Assembly: GCA_916613615.1 (NCBI GenBank)
Contig: OU744732.1
Coordinates: 59,347,227 to 59,411,226, forward strand
Direction of reading: 5' to 3'
Length of the DNA stretch: 64,000 nucleotides
From: Steromphala cineraria
Taxonomy: Eukaryota > Mollusca > Gastropoda > Trochida > Trochidae
Both the position numbers and the translations under genes were made by a program. How positions within the stretch are numbered: the first letter of the stretch is position 1; every line of letters begins with the position of its first letter. Positions 14,132 to 27,400 of this stretch are shown in pieces. The notes below the pieces were generated by a model. That model saw only the letters and a list, made by a program, of their open reading frames with translations. It was not told where the DNA came from and did no database searches.

Positions 14132-17100
14132 TTAACATTAACATTGCCAACTTAAGGAAACTTCTACACACACATCAAAATCATCAATCCTAATGTCTTC
14201 ACTTTTAGCACATCAAGTGTTATTGACATTTGCTATAGGCTTAACTTTTAGTTTCACTTGTTCGATTACTTTGTTATTCACTTCATATGTGCAAAACTAC
14301 ACAGGAAGAGGTATCGATTGATCCTCTGTACGATACCCAAATCATTAATGTTCACATGTCAATATAACGTCAAAATATAAATATATATCAACCTGTTTTT
14401 TTATACTGTTTGATTACATATATGATGCGAAAGTCGAAGAATTGAATATCAGTTTGTATGTTTGCACTGGAAAATATACGATGCCAAAGGTACATTCAAA
14501 CTCTCATGTGAACCAAGCAAGCTTTGACATCGGTCATTTTCCTGTGAAAATAATAGAAACTAACATTCAATTTCAATTAAAGTTTCAACCTATCAGAGTA
14601 TAAACAACAACAACAAAAATATTTGTTTTGCTCGGTATCACTTAACGTGTAAACATTGCCTGAATTCAGTTTTACCGTTTACAATGAAGCTGCTTCTTTG
14701 TTAATCCCTATGGGAATGACATGTAACAGCTGTGGTTTTGGCAACCAAATAGGCTGTAATTAAATAGTTGGAAACAAAAGACTCATGTCTTACTAACACT
14801 ATCAAAGACCTATCACTCATAAGGAAAGCAACATAATATGATCTCACTAAGCTATTTCCACTTACATTATCTGTCACACAAACAAGAATCAAGTCATAAC
14901 TGAACTCAAAGAAAATGAAATAGTGATATGGACTAGAAAGTATATTCATATAAACATCTAAATATAATAGTTTGTGTTTCAAGCTTCGGTCTATACACAA
15001 CCTGATACTATGATATAAAACAGCAAAAATGAAGAAAAGAAAAGAATTTAACTTTCTATTATAAAATATATATAAAACCATATTTTTTGAGAAATGTTTT
15101 ATTGTTATTACTTAAGACTTCGTTAAGAAATAAAAATAGGGTATTTGCTGAAATGAAGTGTTAATCAAAATAATAAAAAAATTAAAGTCTTGAATAATAA
15201 AGTAAGAGGAATCGATTCGTAAGACGCCAAAGTCATTCAAGCAAACGAGGAAAAAAAGGAGAGTTTATGTTGCTTTTTTTATTACTCATTCAAGAACAAG
15301 GTAATACTAGGCTTGAATCATGTACATGTGAATTACTATGTCAACTTTTGAACCTTGGTCGAAATGACTTTGTTGCATCTTCAACAACATGTTTAATAAA
15401 TGCTAGTAATTTATACGCCAGTCACCTGAACTATATGATGCACATAATTTTACATAATCATTGCTAGATATGAAATTATTTGAAGCTACTTGAAATTTAA
15501 ATAAATTCTTCTTAATTATCTATTATTATAGAAAAGCAGAATTCTGTCTTTTTTAAAATGTCAAGAGAATTGTACTTATACAAAAGATTATATCGGGTAT
15601 TCCCTAACAGGAAGTAACAGCTTAATCTCAAGGAGAACTTGCATACTCCAGATGAATGTATACAAGAAATATTAAATCTTTAAAATTATAATCATATTTT
15701 AATTTGTTAAAATGAAAATCATGAATGCATCTTAAAAATAGAATTCGTGAGATTTATATATTTAGCCTGAGGTTCGTGATTTTGATATTGAAAAGAGGAT
15801 GTTAAGGACAATATTCCTGCAAACATAAGTTTTCGCACAGATTTTAAATTGAAAAGAAAGTTATAAAGAAATTGATTTAATCCTAAAAAGATGTAGGCCA
15901 ATCATTTTATAAGGAGATGTCAGGCAATATTTTTTCTCGTTTTAATGTTACAAAGGAGTGATTTTGTTCAAATTCTAAAAACACGACTTATTGTTAGCAT
16001 GAACATAGATTGAACCGGTTTTTATATCATTTTCAATGCATCTGTATGACACATTAAATTTGAGGAAACGCTCGATGTTTTTCTGTAGTGAAATAAATAC
16101 TTCAATAATAGCAATATTCTTTTTCTTTATATTCCCCTTCTAACTGATGTTGAAACTGAGTTATTTCCAAGACGACTTGTGACAAATTTATTTCAGATAC
16201 AGTTTTGGTCTGGTTGAATTTGTAACATACAAAACTCTCTGCAAATAGATTTGAAACATAAGTAATCACAATTAATATCCAAATCAAATTATTTGCTCAT
16301 ACCATACATCAAATGCTTTGTGAGTGGCAAATGTCGCATTACCTACTTGACAATTTCAGCAGCCCATGTTGTTAAGTCTGAGCTTTCACAGAAAGTCATC
16401 ATGCATTTACGAATTACCATATTAAACGTTGTGTAAATCTCTCCTAGTTTAGAGAATGTGAGGGATTTATTCGATCAATAAGAGGACTTCTAGGTTGTTT
16501 GCAGTAAATGTTGGTAATGTATTGTGGGTTGAAAGGAGGCTTCTGGTATTCCTGATGTGGACAAAGAAGCATAATAAAGATCACAAATAAAATGGTACAT
16601 CAATCATTACATACCACGCTCCGACTATATATTCCATTATCAATGAATTCTCATGTGAAAATGTTATCTGAATACGGAATGTATGAATCACCCCTTCAAT
16701 ACACAATAAATGGTTCCCTTACAATATGGATATGAACGATATGAAATAATGAATTCAATATTTCGCTATAGATCACCAAGCAAGCTTGTGTAATACTCTT
16801 TTAGGTTTGGTATTTTTTAGGACAACATCTCTGTATTTCCTAGTTGCTATTCGGAACATCTTGTTTCATGTTTGTTATGTGAGTAACGAAAGAACTTATT
16901 TTGAGAAATTACTCATATAACAACAATCAACTCTAATTATAAAGTAACATTTATTTCTGTGGAAGGTTTACATGTTTTTGCAAAGGAACAAACACATTTA
17001 CGTTTCGTGTGGTCTTTGATATTAAGATTAATTATTACTGATGAGAATTGTGTTCTTTCAAACAGGGAAAGGAGTTCTTTTTAATCTCACGATATCTGTC

Positions 17101-17591
17101 TATGAGGTCAAAAATATTTATGTCCGCTGTTGATTTTTAAAAAAATAAATGAAAACATTATACATAAAGGTTTGTTGGACACGAATTTAAACCAAATATA
17201 ATAATTTCATTCAACAAGGTTGATGAATTTATTTTTCCTTATAAATGAAAACAAATTAGAACTGTGCCTTAGATTACCCACAGTCTATTTTTCTCAAGTT
17301 AATCAAGAGATTTTTCAATTGTTGTCTCTGTGATTTAAAACATTCACCATTCAGATAGCATAGATTCAAAATTGAAATGTGTCGGTTTGATCTTGTGGTT
17401 ATGGCAATAGATGCGCAATTTCATGGTCAGTGAAAAACTTGTCTGCAAAGGAAATTAGTCAATCTTATCATATTGAAGCAGAGTGTAAAGAGCGATAGAG
17501 ATGTATTGCGAACTTGTCCTCCTGTCATTCAAGGTTGTCTTACTAAACATTTGTCTGACTTTCAGTACGGTGAAAAACAGTTGGACATTAA

Positions 17592-17942
17592 AGGGGCAGT
17601 AGCACGTTTTTTGATAATTGGATATTTCAAAGTTTTCACTAAGAATTATAAGTTAATGCTAAATGTATTATTTTGACGGTGTCAAAAATCTCAATACACA
17701 AGCCAATCATTCATAGTCAGAGGACAAAGTATGAAGATTCACATAAATTCCATTGGCGGTCATTTTGTGTGAACAACTCTTATACATTTTGTGTATGAAA
17801 AAGAAATTGCATGGCTATACTTTATGTTATATGTTTGAATTATTACTGCTCCTTTGGGATTAAGTACATTGTCAATTGGAACCATTAATTTTCAGTGTCC
17901 TGACATCACCTTATATTCCCCCTAAAACGTGCTATTGCCCCT
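17592..17942 (+). mobile_element. TTAA-flanked 350-bp MITE, copy 2 (with empty site)
   Basis: Same family and orientation as the copy at 13782. Flanks read TTGGACA-TTAA on the left and TTAA-CATTAATGATCTG on the right. The paralogous site in block copy 1 (6777-6802) reads TTGGACA-TAAA-CATTGTTGATCTG with no insert. It is therefore the empty target and supports a 4-bp TTAA target duplication. Confidence 0.9.
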
Positions 17943-18025
17943 TTAACATTAATGATCTGCTTTACAAAAATAGATTGATATCAATCTTGTTTCGAATACA
18001 ATACCTTTTAGTATCATTTCTCGCC

Positions 18026-18341
18026 ACAGGGGTACTTCAAATCATAAATGCTGTTTCAACCTCTTCTCTTATGAAACGAAATCCCTAGGTTTCGGAAGTT
18101 CCCCCTGGCCGAAACACTTGCACCATTTGATTTTTTTAGCAGATGACATAACGCTTATTGCAGGGAAAGGATTGTACTTTTGCCTTGATTCAGTAGCCAA
18201 TATGATGATTTTAGAAAGCATCGTAGATTACACAACTAATTTGCATTGCCTCCAATCAGGCATTTCCCATTCTAACCAACAAACTCGGCGAATATAAGAA
18301 CAGAGGATCGACCAACAATTGATGACTTGATCTGCCTCGGT
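18026..18341 (+). mobile_element. hAT-like MITE, copy 2
   Basis: Paralogue of the 6860-7179 element, at the same relative position in block copy 2, close to the junction with copy 3. Termini are ACAGGGGTACTTC and TGATCTGCCTCGGT. Confidence 0.55.
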
Positions 18342-20770
18342 GAGAAGAGAATGTTATCAGAAATGCGGATAGAAGGTCTACAGTAGGCTATCACACGCAA
18401 CAGACTCATTTTCTGTACAGTCACTTCCATATCCCTGGCCTTTGTCTGCATGATTGATGGATAAGATGCACCTATAACAACATGTGCACATGTATACCTT
18501 AAAAGATTGTGTTCTAGGCTTCATCGCTATTATTTTAATCATTTACTTTGAACCATTATTAAGTTTATCAACGTTTGCAATGAAATGATTGTGTGAGTGG
18601 AATATGTGTCACTTTTGAACATAAGCTGGTTTATTTGAACTCAATCACTCTAATTATTTGTGTCAATGAAAAAACGTGCACAGAGTTGCAAATAGGAACC
18701 TTTTCACAATAAGTATTACCACATGACATCATTTGCAATACATTGATCCAACTGACTCTTGAAATTTGTTTTGTCCAATTACTTGACTTTCTGTCCCCTG
18801 ATACAACAGCAATTTTGTATCGTCGTAGCTCATACTACAGAAACATGTATGTAGTTGTTTACTTGATCGATATAAAGGTGTTGAGAATGCCCTGCTAATG
18901 TATGGTGCTTGTCCTATAAATCTGGCAACCCAGAAGGTCCCTAAAAGATTCATCCACAGACGACAGATGACAGATGAATTACAGGGAAACTCAGATGTTA
19001 CACTTCAGAGCAGAAGTCTCTTATTTCAAGTATGCTCATAAGTTTCAATGCAATGCATAACGTCGCAAATACATTCGACTATATTGCTATTCAAATGAGA
19101 TATTAAAATATCCATTCCTGTTATCTCATTTTAAAAATTCGACTTGGATTGGAAATGTCAACAATATTCTGAAAAACGACAAACAGCAAAAAACCTTATC
19201 TTAATTGTTAAGTAACCCCCCGCCCCCCCTCTAAAACCTTTGACATTCCAGAAGTCCAAAAACATTCAGTTAGTTATGTGCTTGTTATTTTGAAAGCGAT
19301 CATGGAATTAAGATTAAACGTTTTTGTGAATGTATACAATGGCCATTATTCACAATATTTCATATCTCAAATAATTTGAAAAAAAATCCCTCTTAACGTT
19401 ATGTATTGACGGTCCTTAAGATTAACTATCTATGCAAGTTATTTCAGGGACTATATGGTTGTCGGTTGCACATTTTCTGTGACAACTGAAAAGTCCATGG
19501 TCCCAAAAACCTTTTGGTACTGATATCACTATTCAGCCATTACCAATAGTTATTTACTTCCGTCACATAGCAACCTTCAATTACAGGAATACAAAGATGG
19601 ACAACTCCTTCAAAAGCTCTGAACTTAAAACACTTTAATATAACGACAATAAACAGGGATTGGTCTAGAAAATAATTCATTGTAGCAAAATTAAAGAAGA
19701 CATGTTGTTATCAAGGTTAAAGGAAAGCAAAGCATACACTTAGGTGTCAGATTGACCGAACAATGATGGTGTTGAACCGATTTCACACTTGCACTTGATC
19801 ATGAGTCTGTTTTGCCTTTTTTTCAAGATTTCATTACCAGTTAAGTTTTGTAATGCGTTTCACATCATTCCGAAAAACACAACACCGACCGCTAGCTCTG
19901 TGAAAATGAGTGAGAAGATTATGATTGAAGAATCCCATATTCATTTGTGAGTTTGATGAGAATCACAGGCTAAGTAGAAAACGTTGTGATAGGATAAAAT
20001 ATCTTACCTTAGAATAACCCACACTCTTGATTGTAAAACAATCAAAAGTTCAAAACGAAACACTCGAACTTGTTTTGTTGTGAGTAAAATTGTGAAAAAC
20101 ATTATAATAAAATAAGGTAAGATTGTGAAACTGCAGTTGTTTTTTGTACGTCACATATCAAGTTCTTCTCCTTTCTCTCTGATCCCGTCATAGCTTAGAA
20201 TAGCTAGTATCATTACTCGGTCAATATTAGTGGAACCTTATATACCGTCGTTCTCCTGTGATTTATGTCTCCAAGTATCATCGATTTCAACGACATCCTA
20301 TATGTCTGTGCAATCCCCCTAAGTGGTTCTGTCAATGTCTGAAATAAACAACTCTATGTTATTTAATATTATTATTTTTCACCCAAGGAATACACTGTAC
20401 AATAGATTTTGATAACACTGCTTTAATTTGTATGGATTACACCAACTGAATATTCATTTCCTATTTTTTTAATTTTTAGGTTTAATTCGTATTTTGTCAA
20501 ATAGAGCTGATTACACAAGTTAGTGTTTTGTGCGACTTTTCAAAATGAATGAGAAATTGTGAATTGCCCAAGTAAGAGCGAAAATCATATTAATCGAAAA
20601 GTAAAAGTCATATGACACTCTCTCGAGTGTGATATTTGTTTATTACCGATTCTATTCGAATATATTTTTGAGAAATATCCGGAAAATGACCAGCAACCCT
20701 TGCTACGACAAGCGAAAGTGACGTCATAAACAATAGTTTTAGGATGTCACACTACAGCAATCGTTGTTTA

Positions 20771-21010
20771 CAGACTCCTTGACTAGTGGGGATTATAAAT
20801 TGTAGCTTTGGTGGCCCTGTGACCCCTAATAAGGGCCACAGGGGCCACACCCTAAAAACATATTTTCATCTTCTTCTCCAGAACATTAAGGCCTAGAAAG
20901 CTTAAACATAGTGTACAGACTCCTTGACTAGTGAAGATTAATAATTGTAGATTTTGTGACCCTGTAGCCCCTACTAAGGGGGGAAACACATTGGCCACAC
21001 CCTAAAGCAA
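20771..21010. repeat. Dimeric insert with 145-bp period
   Basis: Two direct copies start at 20771 and 20916 with CAGACTCCTTGACTAGTG. Both contain AATTGTAG, GTGACCC(C/T) and a GGCCACACCCTAAA end. The insert is absent from the paralogous position in block copy 2 (about 12170-12330) and is GC-richer than its surroundings. Confidence 0.65.
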
Positions 21011-21573
21011 AATCAAATATACAGCCTGATGAGCTACAGAGCCAATGGCTCTATTTTTATGATATAGTTTGTAATATAGTTGCCATTGATGTTTCCCAAT
21101 AGTGGATTTGTAGTCATACCAATTGTGAGTTTCAATCTCAGAACCATAAAATCATGTTACTAAGTAATAATTTGAAACGAAATAAAACGGTTCTATTGAA
21201 CAGGTAAACATAAAAAGTGTCAGAAATTTAGGAAAATTAATTTTCTTGTAAATATGTTATAAAAAACACTAGTTGTTCTCTGATAGCAAACTTTGTTAAT
21301 CCATTTCTAGTAGTCGATTGTTGTATGCAGTAATTGACAATTTGTAAATGTTACATGTTGTTTAACTCTTGCGCATAGCCTGTTGAAATTAGTTTCATTA
21401 TAATATTTATACAGTGCCTGTAAGAAAAAAATATTTATGGTGAGTTTTAAGCGCGACCGACCCAATATTTACACCTTCATGAAACTCTACATGTGGTTTA
21501 CATAGAAGACCTATTTTGAGCTAATAATTGTAATGCAGATGAAAAAAGCTTAAGACGTTACAGTGTGAAGTTA

Positions 21574-21915
21574 CCGTATTCGTCCTATTAAGCGCCCCGG
21601 GCGCTTAGCTTAAACAAATCCAAAGGGGGCGCTTATTAGGATACCCCAGGAAGGGGGGCGCTTATTAGGAATATGTTATAGACAAGCGAAACTAGCACTT
21701 GTCTGGATTCTGAACGAGAAGTAAAGTAGGTCGATCGTGGAAATTCAGTGCAACTACACATTCACAGGCCCGGATAAACTAAAAACTATTGGAAAAGCAG
21801 TAGAGGTAGGCCATTTTACGTATGAAGGGGAGGGGGGGGGGGGGCGCTCTGTTATATGGAAATTTGTAATAGGGGGCGCTTATTAGGGAGGGGGTGCCTA
21901 ATAGGACGTATACGG
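21574..21915. mobile_element. TA-flanked 342-bp MITE (Tc1/mariner-like)
   Basis: The left end CCGTATTCGTCCTATTAAGC and the right end, read on the other strand, CCGTATACGTCCTATTAGGC form inverted repeats of about 25 bp with TA on each side. Block copy 2 has the uninterrupted site (GAAATTATTC around 12799), giving direct empty-site evidence for a TA target duplication. Several copies of GGGGGCGCTTATTAGG lie inside, along with a G-run at 21832-21844. It has no coding capacity. Confidence 0.85.
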
Positions 21916-21917
21916 TA

Positions 21918-23350
21918 TTCAATTTTTATTCAGTTTTTTTTATGTTGAGATCTGTAGACACTTATTCTTATAAGAAATGTTTAAATGAGACAAACTTATG
22001 TTACCTCTTACGAGAATGTTCATAAGAATTTACATTATTGATAAGTATTGCTTTTTCCTAAATACTGTAAGCAACCCAACTTCAAATATGGAACGGTAAT
22101 GTTGAATAAAAGAGACAGTTTCTGCCTTTGTTAAAGTCATTGGTCCATCCAGTTTGACAAATTTCATGAATAAATATAACTTGAAAGTATTTACGTCATA
22201 TGTTGATTGCAACTCGGGGATTTTTACACAAATAACAAAACTAAGTAATCAGTTACTAGTGTCGAAACAATTATTTTGTTCAGGCCTAAATGTCTCCCAA
22301 TTGAAGGTTATAAGGGGGTTCAGATATAAATATCTTCTGAACACTTCAGGATAAAGAAACTGTTACCATAACTGAATGCTTAGATGTTATTTTATGTGAA
22401 TCCTCAGAATTTTGTTTGAATGTTGTACACGAAACGTTAGATCTTCAGGAATGTTATCTTAAGGATTAGCGGTTCATCACATTCATTATTGTATCCTCAA
22501 CTTATTCTTCCTCATTTTCATTGACAGGAATAATTAGTGTTGAATCAATCACTTGATATCATCTACTCAACAGTTGCCAGCAGTATATCTGGTAAAGTCG
22601 TTTATTTCAGAGGACATCCTTACTCTATTTCTATTCTGGTTTTTTTATGTTAAGATCAGAAGACGGTTATACTTCTTGTTATGTGTTACTTGTAAAAATG
22701 TTAAAATAAGACAAACTTATGTTTCTGTTACGAGAATGTTCATAAGAATTTATATTATTGATAAGTATTGTTTTTTCCTAAATACTGTAAGCAACAAAAC
22801 TTCAAATAAGGAATGGTAATGTTAAATAATAGAGACAGGTTCTGCCTTTGTTAAAACTCATTGATCAATCCACTTTGAGAAATTTCATTAATAATTATAT
22901 AACTTGAGAGTATAACCTCATACGTTGATTGCAACTCACGGATTTCTATACAAGTAACAAAAGTAAGTAATCAGTTACTAGGGTCGAAACAATTATTTCG
23001 TTCAGGTCTAAATGTCTCCAAATTGAAGACTATAAGAGGATTCAGATATACATATCTTTTGAACACTTCAGGATAATCAAACAGTTACTATTACTGAATG
23101 CTTAAATATAATCTCTTCATGTGAATCCTCAGAAAGTTTTCCGAATGTTGTACACCAAACTTTGATCTTCAGGAGTGTTGACAATCATCTTAATGATAAA
23201 CGATTCATCTCATTCATTACTGTATCCTCAACTTTTTCTTCCTCTTTCATTGACAGGAATAATTAGTGTTGAATCAATCACTTGATATCATCTAGTCAAC
23301 AGTTGCCAGCAGTTTATCTGGTAAAGTCGTTTATCTCAGAGGACATCCTT
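21918..23350 (+). repeat. 700-bp internal direct duplication in block copy 3
   Basis: Segment 21918-22620 is repeated as 22621-23350, and both end in GTCGTTTAT(T/C)TCAGAGGACA. The second copy is clearly closer to block copy 2 (12805-13530) than to its own neighbour: it shares AAGATCAGAAGACGGTTATA and CTCACGG/CTCACGGG variants. This points to unequal exchange or conversion between blocks. Confidence 0.75.
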
Positions 23351-26094
23351 ACAGATGATTGACCAATTACACAGACATTTTGCTTGGCACCAATACTGTA
23401 AGCATTGCACTAGATCAATTTCCAGTCTGAAGTGTCTGTGTGCAGTACATGCCAGCCATTTGATGTCAATTGAAGAGAAGGTAACATTTTTACACGCAAA
23501 CAGAGATGTATGATTACAGCAAACACCATTAAATGATATTGTGCTTAATTCAATGTTCTCTTCATTTGCCTTAACCTATTTTAATGATAACATAAGAAAA
23601 CTTCTACACACACTTACGAGATCATCAATGTTAATGTTTTCACTTTTAGCACATCAAGTGTTAATGACATTTGCCTTAGGCTTAACTCTTAGTTGAGGGT
23701 ATTGTTTTAGTTTCACATGTTTTATTACTTCGTTATTCACTTCCTATGTGCAAAACTACACAGTAAGAGGTATATAAGATATCAGATGTACAACACCTAA
23801 TCATTTAATATTTTCACATGTCAATATGATGTAAAAATATAAATATATAACGGCCTGTTTTTTCTATCGTTTGATTAAATAGATGGTGTGAAAGTCTAAG
23901 AATTGAATGTCAGTTTGTATGTTTGCACTGGAAAACATACGATGCCAAAGCTAAATAAAAACTCTCAAGTGAACAGAACAAGCTTTGCCATCGGTCATTT
24001 TCCAGTGAAATAAACACTGACGTTCAATTCTAAATAAACATTTCAGCCTATCAGAGTTATATAAACATTGACAAAAAATATTTGTTTTGCTTGGTATTAT
24101 TTAACGTTTAAACATTATTGCCTGAATTCAGTTTTACCGTTTACAACGAAGCTGCTTCTCTGTTGAAATTTCCTATAGAAATGGCATGTAACAGATATGG
24201 TTTTGACAACCAAATAGGCTGATATTTAGTTGATTGAAACAAAAGACTCGTGTCTTACTAACACTATTAAAGACAAAGCACTCATAAGGAAAGCAACATA
24301 ATATGACGTTACTAGGCTATCTCCACTTACATAACCTGTCACACAAACTAGAATCGAGTCATAACACTACTCAAAGGAAATGAAATAGTGATATGGACGT
24401 TTGAATATAATTTTTTCTGTGTTTCAAGCTGCTATCTATACGCAACCTGATACTATGATTTATAGCAGCAAAAAAAGAAGCATTGAAAATAATTTGGCTT
24501 TCTATTATAAAATATATATAAAGCCATATTTCATGAGAAATATAATACTGTTATTACTCAAGAGTTCGCATAAGAAACATAAATCGGATATTCGCTGAAA
24601 AAAAGTGTTATTCAGAATACGAAACAATGGAAGAAGCCTATAATTATAAGTTTAGAGGAGTCGATTCGTAAAAGGCCAAAGTCATTCAAGCAACCGAGAA
24701 AAAAGGAGAGTTTCTGTTTTGTTGCTTTTTATCAAGAACAAGGAAATATTGTGCTTGAATCATGTACATGTGAATTACTATGTCAACATTTAAACCATGG
24801 TCGAAATTACTTTGATGCATCTTCAACTACATGTTTGATAAATGTTAAAATCACGTGAACTAAATTATGCACAAAATTTTACATAAACATTGGTAGAAAT
24901 GAAATTATTTAAAGCGACTTGAAATTTGAAGTAAATTGTTCTTACTTATCTATCAATATAGAAAAGCGCAATTCCGTCTTTTTTTAACTTGTCAAGAGAA
25001 TTGTACTTGTACAAAAGATTATATTGGGTATTCTCTAACATGAAGTAACAGCTTAATCTCAAGGAGAACCTGCATACTTCAATAAACGTATACAAGAAAT
25101 ATTGAATCTTTATAATTAAAATAGTTTTTTGATAAAAGGAAAATCCTAAGTGCATCTTTAAAATAGAATTCGTGAGATATTTTTATAAAGCCTTATATTC
25201 ATGATTTTGATATTAAAAAGAGCATTTTGAGTACAATAGTCCTACATACATAAGTTTTCACATACATATGTAGACTATAAATTGAAAAAATGTTTATAAA
25301 GAAATGAATTTACTCCTAAAATGCTGTAGGCCAATCATTTTATTAGGAGATGTTAGGCAATTTTTGTTCTTGTTCATTTTGTTCAAATCTTAAAAACACG
25401 ATTTATTGTTATCATGAAATTAAATTGAACTGTTTTTTTATACCCTTTTTTAATGCATCATATGTGACACATGGAATTTGAGGAAACGCTCAAAGATTTT
25501 AGGTAGTGAAATTAATACTTCAATAATAACAATATTCTATTTCTTTATATTCCCCTTCTAAATGATGTTGAAACTGAGTTATGTCCAAGAAGACTTGTGA
25601 CAAATTCATTTCAGATGCATTTGTGGTCCAGTTGATTTTGTAACGTATAAAACTCTCTGCAAATAGATTTCAAACATAAGTAACCACAATTAATATCCAG
25701 ATGGAATTATTTGTTCATACGATACATCAAATGCTTTGTGAGTGGCAAATATCGCATCACCTACTTGACAATTTCAGCAGCCCATGTTGTTTAGTCCAAG
25801 CTTTCATAGAAAGTCATCATGCATTTACGAATTACCATATTAACCGTTGTGTAAATCTCTCCTGGTTTAGAGAATGTGAGGGATTTACTCGATCAATACG
25901 AAGACTTCTAGCCGTTCTAGGTTGTTTGCACTAAATGTTAGAGTTGCATTGTGGATTGAAAGGAGATTTCTGGTATTTCTGACGCAGACGAAGTAGCATA
26001 ATAAAGATGACACATTAAATGATACATCAATCATAATATTACTACTGCCCGACAATATATTTCAATATATAACTTTTATGATCATCGTTCTTAA

Positions 26095-26447
26095 AGGGGA
26101 AGTAGCACGTTTTTTGATAATTTTATATTTTAAAATGTTCACTGATAATTGTAAGTTAATGCTAAATGTATTATTTTGACAGTGTCAAAAATCTCATTAC
26201 ACAAGCCAATCATCCATAGTCAGAGGACAAAGTATGACGATTCACATAAAATCTATTGGCGGCCATGTTGTGTGAACACATTTAATTCATTTTGTGTAGA
26301 AAAGTAATCGCATGGCTAAACTTTACATTAAATATTTGAATTTTTACTTCTCAATTTAGTTTAAATACATTGTCTCTCAATTGGAACCATTATTTTCATT
26401 TTCCTGACATCACCTTATATTCTCCCTAAAAACGTGCTACAGCCCCT
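26095..26447 (+). mobile_element. TTAA-flanked 350-bp MITE, copy 3
   Basis: Termini AGGGGAAGTAGCACGTTTT and AACGTGCTACAGCCCCT, with TTAA on each side (26091-26094, 26448-26451). It has the same orientation as the copies at 13782 and 17592. Confidence 0.85.
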
Positions 26448-27055
26448 TTAAAAGGAAATCTGAATACGGAATTATGAATCCCACCTTCAAAACACAATGC
26501 ATGGTTTCCACTAACAAAATGAATATTAACGACATGAAAGAATAAATTCAATAATTTGCTGTAGATCACCAAGCAAACATGTGTAATTCTATTTCAGCTT
26601 AGGTTTTGTTTTATATGGCACACTTTCTTAATTGCCTTGTTTTAATTCAATAGATCATTGGTATGATATGTATGATATGTGAGTCAAGAGACAATTTAAC
26701 TTGAGAAATGACTCGTATAACAACAATTTATCTACTCTCATTTCAAGGATAGACTTATTTGTTTATGAAGGAAAACATATTTTTGCAAAGGAACAATCAC
26801 GTGTAAGTTTCTTTGGTCTTTGATATCTAAATTGATTAAAACTGATGAGATACGTGTACCTGAAAACAGGACAAAGGGATTCTGGTTTATCTCAAGATAT
26901 TGTGCTTATGAGGTCACAAGATATTCGTTAAGTTACGCTTTGGATTGTTAAGAAATAACATGACAATTTCATTTTGGGAGTTTAATGTAAGTTAGCCTAT
27001 AACATTTTACCGTTATGGACAACTTTGATGTGCATTGAAAACAATTAGTGTTATG

Positions 27056-27400
27056 GAGCACGGTGGTGTAGTGGTTAGCGTGCTGGCCTGTCACGTCGAA
27101 GGCCCGGGTTCGAATCCCGGTGGAGACACCAACAATTTGTAACCTGGGCTTAACACTGTGTTGTGTCCTTGGGCAAGGCACTTCATCCACATTGCACTCA
27201 GTTCACCCAGCTGTATACATGGGTACCTGAACATGGGGAAAGTACGGACCTATATGGTCGCGCGAGGCGCTTAGTAGCTTGACTCGAAAGTACAATTCCT
27301 TCAGTGTAATAATATACATTGTACAGCCATTGTATCGCTGTTGAGCAGTCCTGGACTGGATACTAGGCGTTAAAATTATTATTATTATTATTTATTATTA
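27056..27400 (+). mobile_element. tRNA-derived SINE, full-length
   Basis: The head is tRNA-like, with box A (TGGTGTAGTGGTTAGCGTG) and box B (GGTTCGAATCC). A central domain CCTTGGGCAAGGCACTTCAT follows, of a type common in invertebrate SINEs. The 3' end is an (ATT)n tail at 27374-27400. GTTATG occurs just before the head (27049-27055) and just after the tail (27402-27407), fitting a short target duplication. A second copy lies inverted at 41359-41700. Confidence 0.85.

Larger units (their letters stand above)
7200..18370 (+). repeat. Tandem block, copy 2 (with a 3.2-kb insertion)
   Basis: Second paralogous block, collinear with copies 1 and 3. It is longer than copy 1 because of the 3.2-kb insert at 8080-11307 and two 350-bp MITEs at 13782 and 17592. 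No conserved ORF is present: reading frames such as 14701-15081 and 7792-8079 are open in this copy only. The stretch around 11990 (copy 3: 20605) has a palindrome-like ATGACACTCTC/GAGTGTGAT motif. Confidence 0.75.

Noticed and set aside
14701..15081. A 126-residue minus-strand gene
   Set aside because: The frame is not kept in the paralogous places of the other two blocks (4519-4848 and about 24200-24500).
27056..27130. A tRNA gene
   Set aside because: Box A and box B are good, but the arms do not close into a proper cloverleaf and the sequence continues into a SINE body and (ATT)n tail. It is a SINE head.
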